A stretch of DNA of 60,754 nucleotides, taken from positions 1-60,754 of the forward strand of contig JAANBB010000239.1 in NCBI GenBank assembly GCA_014621425.1, read 5' to 3'. Positions 20,601 through 32,317 of this stretch are shown here, in pieces. A program made the translations under genes and the position numbers. This DNA is from Cylindrodendrum hubeiense (Eukaryota; Ascomycota; Sordariomycetes; Hypocreales; Nectriaceae). The notes under the pieces are model-generated. The model saw only the letters and a list, made by a program, of their open reading frames with translations. It did not search any database and was not told where the DNA came from. How positions within the stretch are numbered: position 1 is the first letter of the stretch; every line of letters starts with the position of its first letter.

Positions 20601-23502
20601 GCTAAACACTTCAAGAAGGACCCGAACCAGGCCAGATGCCAAGAGCTCTGCGCTAGTGACACTCTCGAGCACATCCGTGTCGAAATAAGAGGCAAGCTGT
20701 GAGAACAGCTCACTTCCCTTTTCCGGCAGTACACTTCCCGGCGTTCTCTTGAGGTAAAAGGTCTCCAACTCCCCAGCGAGTTCCGACAGAGCGTCGAGGA
20801 TCTGGGTAGCTTTTGCTTTCATGTTCTGACCATGGCCCTCGATCTCATGTGTCTCGAGGAACTTCTTGGCCACTTCGCGGATACGAGACTTCATTGATCG
20901 GACATCAGAAACGAAGCGATGAAGGGGGACCTCGAGAGACATGGTCGATCCTCGAGAGCTCACTGGAGACATGTCCTCGCCCTGGACCTCGTTCTCGTTC
21001 TCGTTGTCATTCTCGTTGTCATTCTCTTCATCCTCGTCGTCGTTTTCGGAAGATTCATGTTCCTCGTCTTCCTCCTCATCGTGAGCAGATTCCTGATCTG
21101 ACGAGTGATCCTCATCTCCCGAATCTGCTGCGTTCTCGCCTTCATTTTCGCCATTCTCGTTTTCGGTCGTTTCAGGCTTTGGTTCCGCAGGTTCCTCCTC
21201 GTTGGAGATTTTGGTGATCTCCAAAAAGACACCTTCCCGGTAGAATTGGTAGCGATAAATCTTGTCGAGTCGGCTAAGTAGTAGCTCGGTAGCTTGTAAT
21301 CCAAGCATCACAAGGGATGGGTGATCCTGCTGCGACAATATTGAGGCGAGGAAAGAGGCATAAGGGACAGGAGTCAAGGCCTCAATAAGAATGTCCTCGT
21401 CCAGGTTAGACAGCATCTTCAGTTGCGCGGTAAGAACCTTCTGGCGAACGCTAAGGTTGACGGTGCTGGAGAATGCATCCGTCAAAGTAGGGAAAATTAT
21501 GAGAGCAAACCGGCGAACTTCGTCCTTGCATTCTTCCAGAAGCTCTATGCGCTTGTCGTTGGTTGTTCTGCGATGTCTTCCACCTCCGGATGACGGCGTG
21601 ATGGGCTCTACCGGGGTTTGGAGCTCCACGAAGTCGCCAAATGCTGGGTCTGCGTTCCGAGGCAGGTTGGGAAGTAGCTCGCAAATAACGTTGAGCGTCT
21701 CAATAATCTGCTCTCGAGGCCGATGGATAAGTGCCTGCATGATTACCACGCTATCAAGCTTAGAAGCCACATCCTCAGTGCCGCTAGGTGGGGAAACGCC
21801 GGTCAAGATCTGATACAGGGTCTCGACCACATTAAGCTTGAAGAGCTCTGCAGATAGTCGGGGACTTGCGCGGGCTGTGAAAGCCAGGACACGTAAGAAC
21901 TGGGTGTGGATGTTGGAGCTAATCATGTTGGTTGTTCCAGGGACGAGAAGTCGCAAAACGGCCCGTAGTAGATCAACACTGGCTAGCTCCTCGAGCTTAG
22001 ACGGGTGATATTTAAAGCTCTCCACGATTCCCGTGACGCAGAGGGAAGCCTGTTCAACCACTCGCTGATCGTTGCTACTCAACACGTTGAGGAGCGTGGG
22101 CATGACATCTCGAACCACTCCAAAAGAATCCTCCGGGATGTTGCGACAGCAGTTTGCCGCCGTAGTTACGGCGGTCCTCTGGGTGCCGGTGGCAAAGAAG
22201 TCGAGATACGATAAGCAGGCTGTCAACCCACCTTCTCGGACAATGCTCGTGGGATACTCGACGGAAATCTTCTCCAGGGTGCTAAGAGCTTGTTCGGCGA
22301 GGTCAATGAAGGAGATCTCGAGGAGCTTCTGGCAGAGGACCGGAACAGCGTTTCCGTAGACGACGTTGGCCACGCTTGCAGGAAGGGCCTCCATCAGATT
22401 CGCGAGACAGCGGCAGGCAAGGAGCATAATCTCTGGGCTTTCCTCCTTGTTCATCAGGATGACTAGCTCTTTGACAAAGGCGTCAGGGGCGAAGTGACCC
22501 GACAGATTGTCTTCGTTGGATACCAGCAGAATCTCAGACAGTTCCTGAAGGGCAATCAACTGAACCGAGAGATCATCGTGGCGTAGGTTATGAAGAAGTT
22601 CCCGCAGTCTGGATGTGAGGCCCGACATCATCCCCGTCAGCGCTCGCAGAGTGCTGGATAGACTTCCCGGGCCTCCTGGGCCACCGAATCCGCCAAAGGG
22701 ATCGTCGTCGTCATCGTCATCGTCGTCATCGTCGTCGTCGTCGTCATTCTCGTATCTGTGTGGCCGTTGATCCTCCTCATCTTCGTCGTTGTTTTCACTA
22801 TCGTCATCGGCGTGAGAGGCGACGGGTGGAGGTGGGGGAGGGCCCGGGTCCTTGTTCTCGTCCGTTCCGGTCATCGGTGTATCTTGGTCCACTGCATTGT
22901 TCAGGTTTCTCTTCGATCTCCGAGTAGACAACGGGGGGGCTGTGGTTTGGTCTGTATTAATGTTAGTACCCGGATAACCCAAGCTTGTGTCCGGTCCTGC
23001 TGGGTAACACTAACCTTGAGAGTTGTTTCCCGGCTTCTTTGCTCGACTTGACTTCCGGCTCGACGATGCTGAGGGTGTAGCAGACTCATTGGCATTTGCA
23101 GGCCCAGGCAGTCCACTTATGAAAGGTGTTAGTTTTGACATACACGTGCAAACAAAATAGCCAGTAAGGCGGGCTGGAATCCACTCACTCAGGGCTATCC
23201 ATATCGGCGGACGTCTTTCCCTTCCTCCGAGGTCTGGATGGAGGCGGATTGTTTGGGGCAAACGAAGAGGCTTCGGGGATCTTCTGTCTCTTGGACCGTC
23301 GACCTGAAGAACCGGATTGTGAGGTGGTGGAAGGGCTCGTTTCGGTGGCGGTGCCCTTTCGCTTTCGGGAGGATGGGGTTGCAGCAGGTGCAGTCGGGAC
23401 GTCAGCAGCGACAGCTGGGGCAGCAGGAAGAGTAGGAGTGGATGATTGGGCTGCCTGGCTCGCTGCTTGACGAGCCGAGGATCTGGTGATTCTAGAAGAC
23501 AT
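17606..23502 (-). CDS. UFD4: HECT-type E3 ubiquitin ligase, Ufd4/TRIP12 family
   Basis: Five exons (23502-23189, 23115-23015, 22951-18065, 18006-17857, 17802-17606) give 1882 residues. Ufd4/TRIP12 ligases build ubiquitin chains on ubiquitin-fusion and N-degron substrates. The N-terminus ([15 protein letters not shown]) is Ser/Arg-rich and disordered. It is followed by an uninterrupted poly-Asp run just before FGGFGG. An armadillo-like repeat region then starts near [20 protein letters not shown]. Acidic low-complexity stretches lie in the middle. The HECT domain occupies about the last 400 residues, including [20 protein letters not shown]. The likely catalytic Cys is about residue 1849, in [14 protein letters not shown], and the chain ends GAFHLS, as HECT proteins of this group do. 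An in-frame ATG at 23511 would add three residues. All four introns keep phase. Confidence 0.94.
22701..22746. repeat. Trinucleotide repeat (tcg/tca) encoding poly-Asp in UFD4
   Basis: A run of tcg and tca triplets on the + strand reads as about 15 consecutive Asp codons (GAC/GAT mix, mostly GAC) in the leftward UFD4 gene. It is a natural site for length variation between strains. Confidence 0.85.
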
Positions 23503-23511
23503 GAGAGGCAT

Positions 23512-26159
23512 GAGCTTGGTTCTGGTGACGCAGATGGAGGACGAGACTTGATGAGGGTGTGGAGAAGAGAGGAGGCGATGGGGGTTGCACGAGAGGAGAG
23601 GAGAGGCACGAGGCACGGGGCCCTGGCCGCAATTCAATAAATGTGGTGATGGTAGTGGACGAGGCTGCAGCCTCCACCAAGCGACGTGCGATGGAAGACC
23701 CTGATCGAAATCGGGGGCACGCAAGCCGATGGCGGTGCAGGACAGAAGGTTAGGTCAGAGGGCAAGATGCGGATGAGGCGTCGAACATCTGGGGCAGAAG
23801 GCTGCAGCAGGAGGGGGAACGAGTGTGGGTGTGGATGTGTGCGGGTGCGTATGTGTGTGTGAATCAGGAACCGGGCGGCCAGGATCCGACAACGGCATCG
23901 CACACGTGTGAGGCCGGCAGGGTGGTGGGCGACGACCCCGATAGTTGCGAGGCCGAGGTCAAAGGCTAATCAAGGCCGCAGGCGATGGTGAATGGCGACA
24001 CAGGGACAGACAGGTCAAGGCGGCGGACGAAATGACGGAATGACGAAATGACGGACGACGAACGACGCACGACGCACGGCGGACGACGATGCAGGGTGGT
24101 GGATGAAGCGACGGGGAGACGCGAGGAGATAAAGGGTTTGCCCTACCTCTGGGAACCCGGGGACGCAGCGACAGCAGATGGGAAAGTGACGACGGAGGTT
24201 GAGGATGAGGTTATCGAGGTAGAGGGAAGTCGCGCTTCGTTATCACCTGCCGATGTTCGTTCTGCCATGCCCAGACTACCGACTACGCCATCAGGAGGGC
24301 AGCGGGCAGGAGCGGGCAGGCGCGGGCGCAGGGTGCAGCGGGGTTGGTCGTGGCTTCTCTCGGGGGAGAGAGATCAGGGCGGATGGGGGTTTGGAGGGAG
24401 GCTGGCAGGGGAGAGCGATGCTCGGTCAACGAGGGCGGGAGAATGGGGAGAGGAGAGTTGATGTCGGAGGTTGTATGTGGGAGAGGGAAATCTCAAGGAT
24501 GGTGGTTGGCGGTTGGCGGTTGACGTGCGTGGTCGGCAGTGGTAGTAAGTGGTACATAGGCAGGTAGGTCATCAGTGGTGTGCCGTGCGTGCTTGGGATG
24601 CCCGGAACCACCTTGAGACGATGGAGTGCTCTGATGGGGGAACGACGACGCTACTGCGCGAGGTAAGGTAGGTAGTAACCGCGAGGGTGCCTCCCACTGT
24701 GGTCACGGCTGGCATCCGGCACTGTACGGCCAACGGCTTGTGAATGTGACGGGGGAGCCACGTCGGTCCATTGAGCAGTGGAACAGCCTCGCGCAACGCA
24801 GCTCGAGAAGCCTGGAGAAGGCTCACACACCGGGTCCGCTGCACCCACCGGCCACCCCACACTGTGCTGTGCTGTGCCGCTCGGGGTGCGTGGTGGTTTG
24901 TTGGCGCTGTTGGGCAGTGGAGCACCTCACGAGGCAGACAAGGTTATACAGGTGGCGGCTCTCCCTCCTCACCCTCCTCGCTCACCGTCTGTCAGAGCAA
25001 CATCTCGAACAGCCAGCTCGCGAACAAAGCTACGGCCGCTTCCGGCGTGGCGCCAGTCTATCTGGCCTCCAACACCAACCCCAACGCGCCCCATCAGCTC
25101 CCCCATCAGCTCCGAGCCGCCATCGCGCTCCCGCAAGCAGCCCATCCGAGCCCCGTGTGCTCCGCACGGAGAAACAATTATTATCCAGCAAACCATAGGG
25201 CACGGCATTGCTTGGCTGCACATTGGCTGCACGTTGGCTGCTCTTTGGATGAGGTGCACAATCAATGGACCCTGCTGACCAACTCCCTCGCTGAGCTCTC
25301 CAACAAACAACTGATCCTTCCAATAAACGTGATTGCCCAGATGCTAAGCACAACAATGAGACTCAACCTGAACCGCCGGGTTCCTCCACCTTCCATGCGG
25401 AAATACCTTGGCGTTCCGCTCCGGGTCAAGGGGCGCCCCCCCGTTGTGTAGTTCTGTGGGGAGGCCCGCTTGGTGCCACTCGTAGTGCATCGTGGCGCCG
25501 CTTCACCCACTGAAGGGTCCCCTAGCCACCCCTAGCAGCCACTGGAACCACTAAGCAGCAACCCGCTACCGCAAATTCCACAATCACAACCGCTGGCCTC
25601 CGGAGCTCTCACCGTTCAGCCAGTTTGGAATGGCCGCATGACAGCATGAGCAGCATTGGCAGCATGGAACACCACCTCACTCCATATGCAATGCCAACTG
25701 GCCCTCTTCCATTCTATCGTCTCCCAAACCTATTGATGAAAACAACAATAGCAACGCCACCCGTCCTGCTGCCCAACTTGGCTCGTGATCTATCGATTTG
25801 AGCCATGGAAGGCTCACTCACAGACCCCAACGACATGGATCCTCACATTGTTTCGCCGCTTGGTTAGCTGACTTAGCACGCCTGTGAATGACCGAGTGAA
25901 TGGAGCATTTTGTGACCGGCTCCTCGGGGAATGAATCCGTGCTCCCTGGTGGGTTCTCTCCCCTGTTTCCGGCAATCAGGTCCGGTATTACAGCCGAGCG
26001 TGGACCCCATTCCCATGACACATCCCGCTTCCTAGGGATCCATCACAAAGTACAACATCACACATACATGGCCTAGCTTCAGCATGGGATTCTCTTTAAC
26101 CGTTCATTTATTCGTATTTTATTCGTATCAGCAAGACCGGTACCTGTCTCTCCCAGCCA
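23512..26159. other. Long intergenic region, UFD4 5' side
   Basis: About 2.6 kb between the UFD4 start and the 3' end of the BCKDHA gene. It has C/A-rich and purine-rich simple-sequence patches, including short direct repeats of gacga/gacgcac at about 24020-24090. Several long open frames occur, but none combines an ATG with a recognisable motif. It may contain a long UFD4 leader or a non-coding transcript, but nothing proves either. Confidence 0.45.
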
Positions 26160-27554
26160 TCAACCCTTCAAACTGTCTTTGCCGCCCTCAAACTCCCCCA
26201 CTTCATACTCATCCGGATACTTATCTAACATTTCCTTGAGCTCCTTCATCTGTGCCTTCAAATCATCAGTCATCTCCTCATACACGTCCTCAAACATGAC
26301 TCGGATTGGTGGCTTCTTCTCCCGCTCTGCTTCGTTGAACCCCTTGAGGATCTCCTTGCGTAGGCTGTCCCGCGCCTCCTTCTCCTTGGCCTCGTCCCAG
26401 ATGCCCTTAGCCTCCATCCACTTGCGCAGACGCGTGATGGGGTTGTCGCGGCGTTTCCAGTCCTCGACCTCCACCCGCGCGCGGTACGCGAACGAGTCGT
26501 CCGATGTGCTGTGGTGCGATACCCGGTAGGTCATGGCCTCGATTAGCACGGGCTTGCCGCCGTCTTGGAGCGCTATCTCCCGTGCCTTCTTCGTCGCTTC
26601 TCGAACCGCCCAGATATCGTTTCCATCGACACGGATCGTGTCAATTCCATAGCCCAAGCCACGGCTAGCAATTCCATCGCCGCGGTACTGGTCAAGCGTC
26701 GGCGTCGAGATGGCATAGCCGTTGTTTCGACAGATAAAGATGACGGGGCATGAACGTGTAGCAGCAATGTTCAACGCTGCATGGAAATCTCCTTCACTCG
26801 CGGCTCCTTCGCCAAAGTACGCAGCCACAACGCGGGGCTTGACATTGGGGTCCTGTAAGCTTTGCATCTTCAGGGCATAGGCGGCTCCAGACGCCTGCGG
26901 TAACTGAGTTGCCAATGGCGATGAAATGGAGTGCTTTGTCATGTCAGCCCAGGCTCACCCCTCACGGCAGTTGATACTCACGATATTCAGTTCCTTGCTC
27001 CCGTAGTGCACCGGCATACTCCTTCCCTTCCCTGGGTCATTCTTATTAGCAAACAGCTGGGACATAAAGTCCTTCACTGTCCACCCCCGCTCTTTGAACA
27101 CACCCTGTTCGCGGTACTGGCAAAACATAACGTCCTCCCGGTCGAGGACGCTGGAGCTCCCCACACTGACGGCCTCCTCGCCGGCACTGACCATGTAGAA
27201 GCTCAGTCGACCTTGTCTCTGAGCATCAAACATAATCAGGTCCATAATCGAGATGAACAACATATCCTTGTACAGCCGGATAACTTCCTCGTCCGCAATG
27301 TCGGGCGTGAATGACGGGTCCACGACCACTCCATGCTGGTCCACGACGCGGTAGGTAGGGAGTGCCGGGTATGACTCGGGGTTCTCATACTTGAGGGTGT
27401 TTACGAATGCGCTCTTCAAGGCTCCGGGAAACGAAACATGGTCCGAATTAGGTCGCTGGGAGATGCTGCTGGCGGCTCGAACGAAGGGGGGTACTGATGG
27501 CCTCGCCAGAGTGGCGGTCCGCTGGGCGACGTGCCGCAGAGTCCTGGACTTCAT
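26160..27554 (-). CDS. BCKDHA: Branched-chain 2-oxoacid dehydrogenase E1 subunit alpha
   Basis: Two exons (27554-26982, 26933-26160) with a 48-nt intron in phase 0 give 448 residues. The enzyme is the thiamine-diphosphate-dependent decarboxylase component acting on the keto acids of Leu, Ile and Val in the mitochondrial matrix. The N-terminus MKSRTLRHVAQRTATLARP is an arginine-rich presequence. The TPP-binding motif runs from FGEGAASEGDFHAALNIA to RNNGYAIS (about 231-266). The segment YRVSHHSTSDDS (about 328-338) matches the regulatory phosphorylation loop of this family, so control by a BCKD kinase is likely. HYGSKELN and LPQASGAAYA flank the splice site in the usual order. The beta subunit is not in the window. 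The gene is head to head with COQ5, about 1.1 kb apart. Confidence 0.95.
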
Positions 27555-28219
27555 GATGACGATTGTTCCGTCTTTTGGGTGTTCTCTGGTCGAATTGAGA
27601 GGCTGTCAGGCTTCAATCAGCTTCTTAGAGATCTTTGAAGATGGGGAAGTTGGATAGTTTACCGAGGGGGACGGTTCGAAGCCCAGAAATCCGGGGAAGC
27701 GACGTCATGCTGAGCCGACTCCAACCGTATAAGCCGAGACAGAGATAAGCCGCTGTTTGACGAGAGCTCGGCAACTCAAAACAAGCTCCGACAGATTGTT
27801 CGCAGCGGTGGTCGGCTCTGCTAGTCCTTGAGAGCTAGAAGCTGCCCCTTGTTGCCGCTCACGACCCGAGCCTCAAAGTGACCCTACCGCGGGTCTCATG
27901 TCTACTTTGGAGAACCTGCATCCATGTTCTCCCCACACATCCCTTATCGGTCGACCCCACGTTCCGATAAACTCCAGGTCCAACTCGCAGCTGGTCGCCA
28001 GCTGCCAACACCTAGAGAAGTGCACAGCACCCAAACAGTGACCGAAAATGCGGCAGAGAAACCAATTGACTTATTTGTTAACCTTGCTACGTAGAATATA
28101 ATTGAAATGTTCATTCAAAACTTCACCAACCCACACCACGCACCCCATAACATGCAGGAATCACATTAAACGTCGCCAACCACAGCACAGAACTCCCAAG
28201 CAACAACTTCTCAAACAGC
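27555..28219. promoter_or_regulatory. Divergent promoter region between BCKDHA and COQ5
   Basis: Two nuclear genes for mitochondrial enzymes start outwards from this region. I see no strong TATA box next to either start. The region is otherwise free of supported genes. Confidence 0.5.
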
Positions 28220-28405
28220 ATGAGCCCAGCCAGCAGCATTGTTCTTCTTCTCCTCGGCCTCTTTTGCCTCTTCGCCATCATCAGCTGGTACTGCAGAAAG
28301 TCAGTCCACGGCTTTGTGCAGGCGCTTTTCGCCCACCGGCAGAAAGTCCGGGAGCGCTCTCGAGCCAACCAGTCAACAACTTCGACTGCCGGAAACTCCG
28401 TCTAA
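28220..28405 (+). CDS. Small single-pass membrane protein candidate (61 aa), or long upstream ORF of COQ5
   Basis: An ATG with A at -3 opens a frame of 61 codons ending at 28405. The product has a strong hydrophobic helix near the start (SSIVLLLLGLFCLFAIISWY, residues 5-24) followed by a basic tail (RQKVRERSR). The composition is what a small membrane protein would have, and is unlike a random frame. The stop lies 236 bases before the COQ5 ATG on the same strand. It could therefore be an independent small gene or a translated upstream frame in a COQ5 leader. No family is recognised. Confidence 0.4.
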   Translation: MSPASSIVLLLLGLFCLFAIISWYCRKSVHGFVQALFAHRQKVRERSRANQSTTSTAGNSV

Positions 28406-28518
28406 AGGTGAGGCAAGAATTCACTGATCATGCTCTAAGTAGCATCGGATTCCATATCCAAACCTGGTGTCGCGGCTCAAGAGGCGATGGTCAGCCACAG
28501 TGGCTTGGACAAGGCTGA

Positions 28519-29625
<1,107 letters not shown>

Positions 29626-30156
29626 GATGTTCACGAATATGTAGTCATATGTAATTATCTCTAGCTAGAGCTAGTCAGGCCACCGTGACAACCCAGCAGA
29701 AGCCGGGCATCACCAGCAGCCTGTCAAAACGCTGGCACTGTATAAATAGAAGGGTATTCCACGTTGCCTCTATACCTCCACTCCCAATCCATACACACCC
29801 ACATCCACAAACACATCATACATACACACACGTCCACCCAACAAGTCAGTCAATCAAGGCCCAGAATGATTTTTAATTCTCTTCGCGACTGAACTCCATA
29901 CAGGTCAAAGCTGAAAAGCCAAATCCTCGATGCCGAAGCTCAACAGCCCCGAGATCTCATTAGGTACACATACATGAAAACGCAGTTCGAAGGACTCCTT
30001 CCTCCGTTTCTCCTGCCCCTTGTCCCCCACCCCCCCTAAACTAAAAGCACATATGGACGAGACAGGGATGCCGCAAAGGCGAAGCTAGGTGCTGCGACCA
30101 TGGAGGCGGACCACGGTCTCGCAGAATGTATCGATATTCGGTGACGATGAAGTCGT
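29626..30156. other. Convergent intergenic region (COQ5 and DUF2433 gene 3' ends)
   Basis: The two flanking genes converge here, so only 3' untranslated sequence is expected. A TATA-like tataaatag at about 29741-29749 on the + strand is followed by a C/A-rich tract (about 29785-29850). No supported gene lies downstream of it. Confidence 0.5.
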
Positions 30157-32317
30157 TTAATCGGCAGAGGGGGTAGAGGGAGCGGCGGCTGGCGACGAGG
30201 TACCGGTATCGCCCTTGATGCCTCCTCGGCCACGGCCTCCACGTCCACCGCGTTCTCCACCGCGGCCACCTCGGCCACCACGTCCACCGCGTCGGGTAGA
30301 TTCAGAGTCGCTGGCGCCACCGGCACTACGGTAACCGCTCGTGTTGGTAGTACCGCCACGGGTGCTGTTGCCCCAGTTTCCGGCACCGCCTCGGGTGCTA
30401 AAAGTCTTGCCCTCACGGTGTTGGAAGATCTTAACCAGAGGCTTAGATCGATCTTCTTGGGTTCGAGTCTTCACCTCCTCGGGCAGTCGAGCCATGGCAG
30501 CGTCGCGGTCGTCAAGCGTCTTAAACTGAACGACCTTGTTCGAGTTACCCCATTTCTCAACCTTGACGATCTTAGGCTTGTCCTCGTCATCAAACAGGTC
30601 TCGGCACTGTTCCTCGGAGTTAACGTTCATGATGAACAGGCCAATGATGTCGGATGCAGCTGTCTTAGGGACAGGAGAAGAAACTGGCTCGGGGCTATTG
30701 GCAGAGCCGTTCGTGCCGATAGTGGCGGGCACCTTCTCAATATCCTTGCTAGGAGGAGGAGGAGCAGGCGTGCTAGAACTCTGGCTTGGCTGGGGGGTTG
30801 CTGGCTTAGGAGGGCCGGAGAGGGGCGTCGCCACGGTAGGCTTGGGAGGCTGCTGTGACGAGGGCTGTCGGCTGGTAGGGGGGGGGACACTGGACTGCGT
30901 CGAAGGGGGGGCAGGAAGACCGCCGGTAGATGCGATTGGGGGCATTCCGGGTTGCTGCTTAGCGCCGCGGTGGGAGAAGTTGAAGCCTTGAGCGCGCATC
31001 TCAGTGCCGATACGACCGTCCTGGATCTCCAAAACTAGGTAGCCGAAGGCGGCATCTGCCAGGTTGAAGTTCCACATGTTCTTGAAGGCACTCTCATCCA
31101 CAAAGCCAAGAGCAGCCTGGCCAGCAACAGGTCCGCCGAAAGGGTTACCGCCGGCAGCGGTTGTAGGCATCTTATCGACGAGCTGGAGAGCGTTCTTGAG
31201 GAGGTTCTGTTGAGCTTCGTTCTGCTGGATGGCAGGCTCGACCTCGCCCTTGACGGTTTCCCAGACGTCGTTGAAGGAGGCCTTGGATGCGGCAAGCTTT
31301 CCGCGGTAATGGTCCAACGTGGGGTTAACGCTGAACTCGTTGTAGGAGCTGCCGTATCGGAAGTGAAGACCGGCTGAGATGGAGAAGTCGGCCTTGAGCG
31401 TCACTGACAGCTGGTTAAGAATGCCCTCACGAGCAGGCGAAGCGTGGGTGACGAAGATGCGGGTCTCGGTAGGGTCGTAGACTCGGTGCGCGGTGTCGAC
31501 AAGCTCGCCCATCTGCAGGAGAGTCGTCCACATAGTTCCTTGCCCACCGGCAATGGTAGTTCGGCCCTCGCCGTTGTCAAACAGCTTGTGCATAACAACG
31601 GCGCCACCAAGACCGAGTAGTCTCAGCTTGACGCCGCCGATCTCCAGCAGCATTGACCGAGCCTCATCGATGATGTGCAGGTTGTGGACCTTGTATTCGG
31701 CAGTTCGGAACTTCTCGAGCACTCGGACATCCTCACAGGCACCCCATACGGTATACACAGGTACATCGAGCTTGAGCTCTCCGCTGAGGAGGAGGGGAAG
31801 CTCGGAGAGGGGCAGGTCGGAAGGGGGGAATCGGGTCTTGACAGGGCCGGGTCCACCTTGTTGGATTGCCTTCTTAACGGGCTCGGGAATCAAGGGCGAG
31901 TATTGAGCGACATGCTTCAGCGTCTTCTCTGCGATTCGTTCCAACGAAGTGTCATCGTAGAAGCCGAAGTCGCCGGTGTGGATGATGTGGTCAGCTCGAG
32001 CCTGTTTCGCGAGATCGTTGAGGGATCTCAAGTTTCCTGGGTCACGGTTCAGTCATGTTGCAACGGACATGTCGTCGGGGTAGCTCACCTCGGACATCTG
32101 CGATGCAGAGGACTCTGATGGGGCCGGTCTGGATGATGCGGCCCTGGTTGGGCAGGAGCGGAGCAGCGCCGTGAGGGGGGAGGCCGCTCGCACCGTTTTG
32201 AAGGTAGCCTGAGCCTGGGTTATTGTACGGTCGCGGCTGGTTTCTGTTAGCGACGGGTCGAGTAGACGAGGCATCTCTCCATGGGGTCGTGAACTCGTAG
32301 CGGGCGGGGGACGACAT
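30157..32317 (-). CDS. DUF2433 metallophosphoesterase-like protein with RGG tail
   Basis: Two exons (32317-32089, 32036-30157) give 702 residues. The family is a fungal group with a calcineurin-like phosphoesterase fold of unknown substrate. The fold's motifs can be traced but are altered. The first, normally GDxHG, reads ADVRGN (73-78). The second is intact in HTGDFGFYDD (96-105). The third, normally GNHD/E, reads GACED (175-179). The last is THASPA (273-278). A Pro/Ser-rich linker (about 380-510) leads to a segment around 520-590 that looks like a small RNA-binding beta-alpha fold (ASDIIGLFIMNVNSEEQCRD, NKVVQFKTLDDRDAAMARLP). An RGG-rich tail at about 635-690 suggests RNA binding. Catalysis is uncertain. 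Confidence 0.85.

Noticed and set aside
24771..25451. 226-codon rightward frame in the gap before BCKDHA
   Set aside because: It begins with TTG, is compositionally like its low-complexity surroundings and has no motif.
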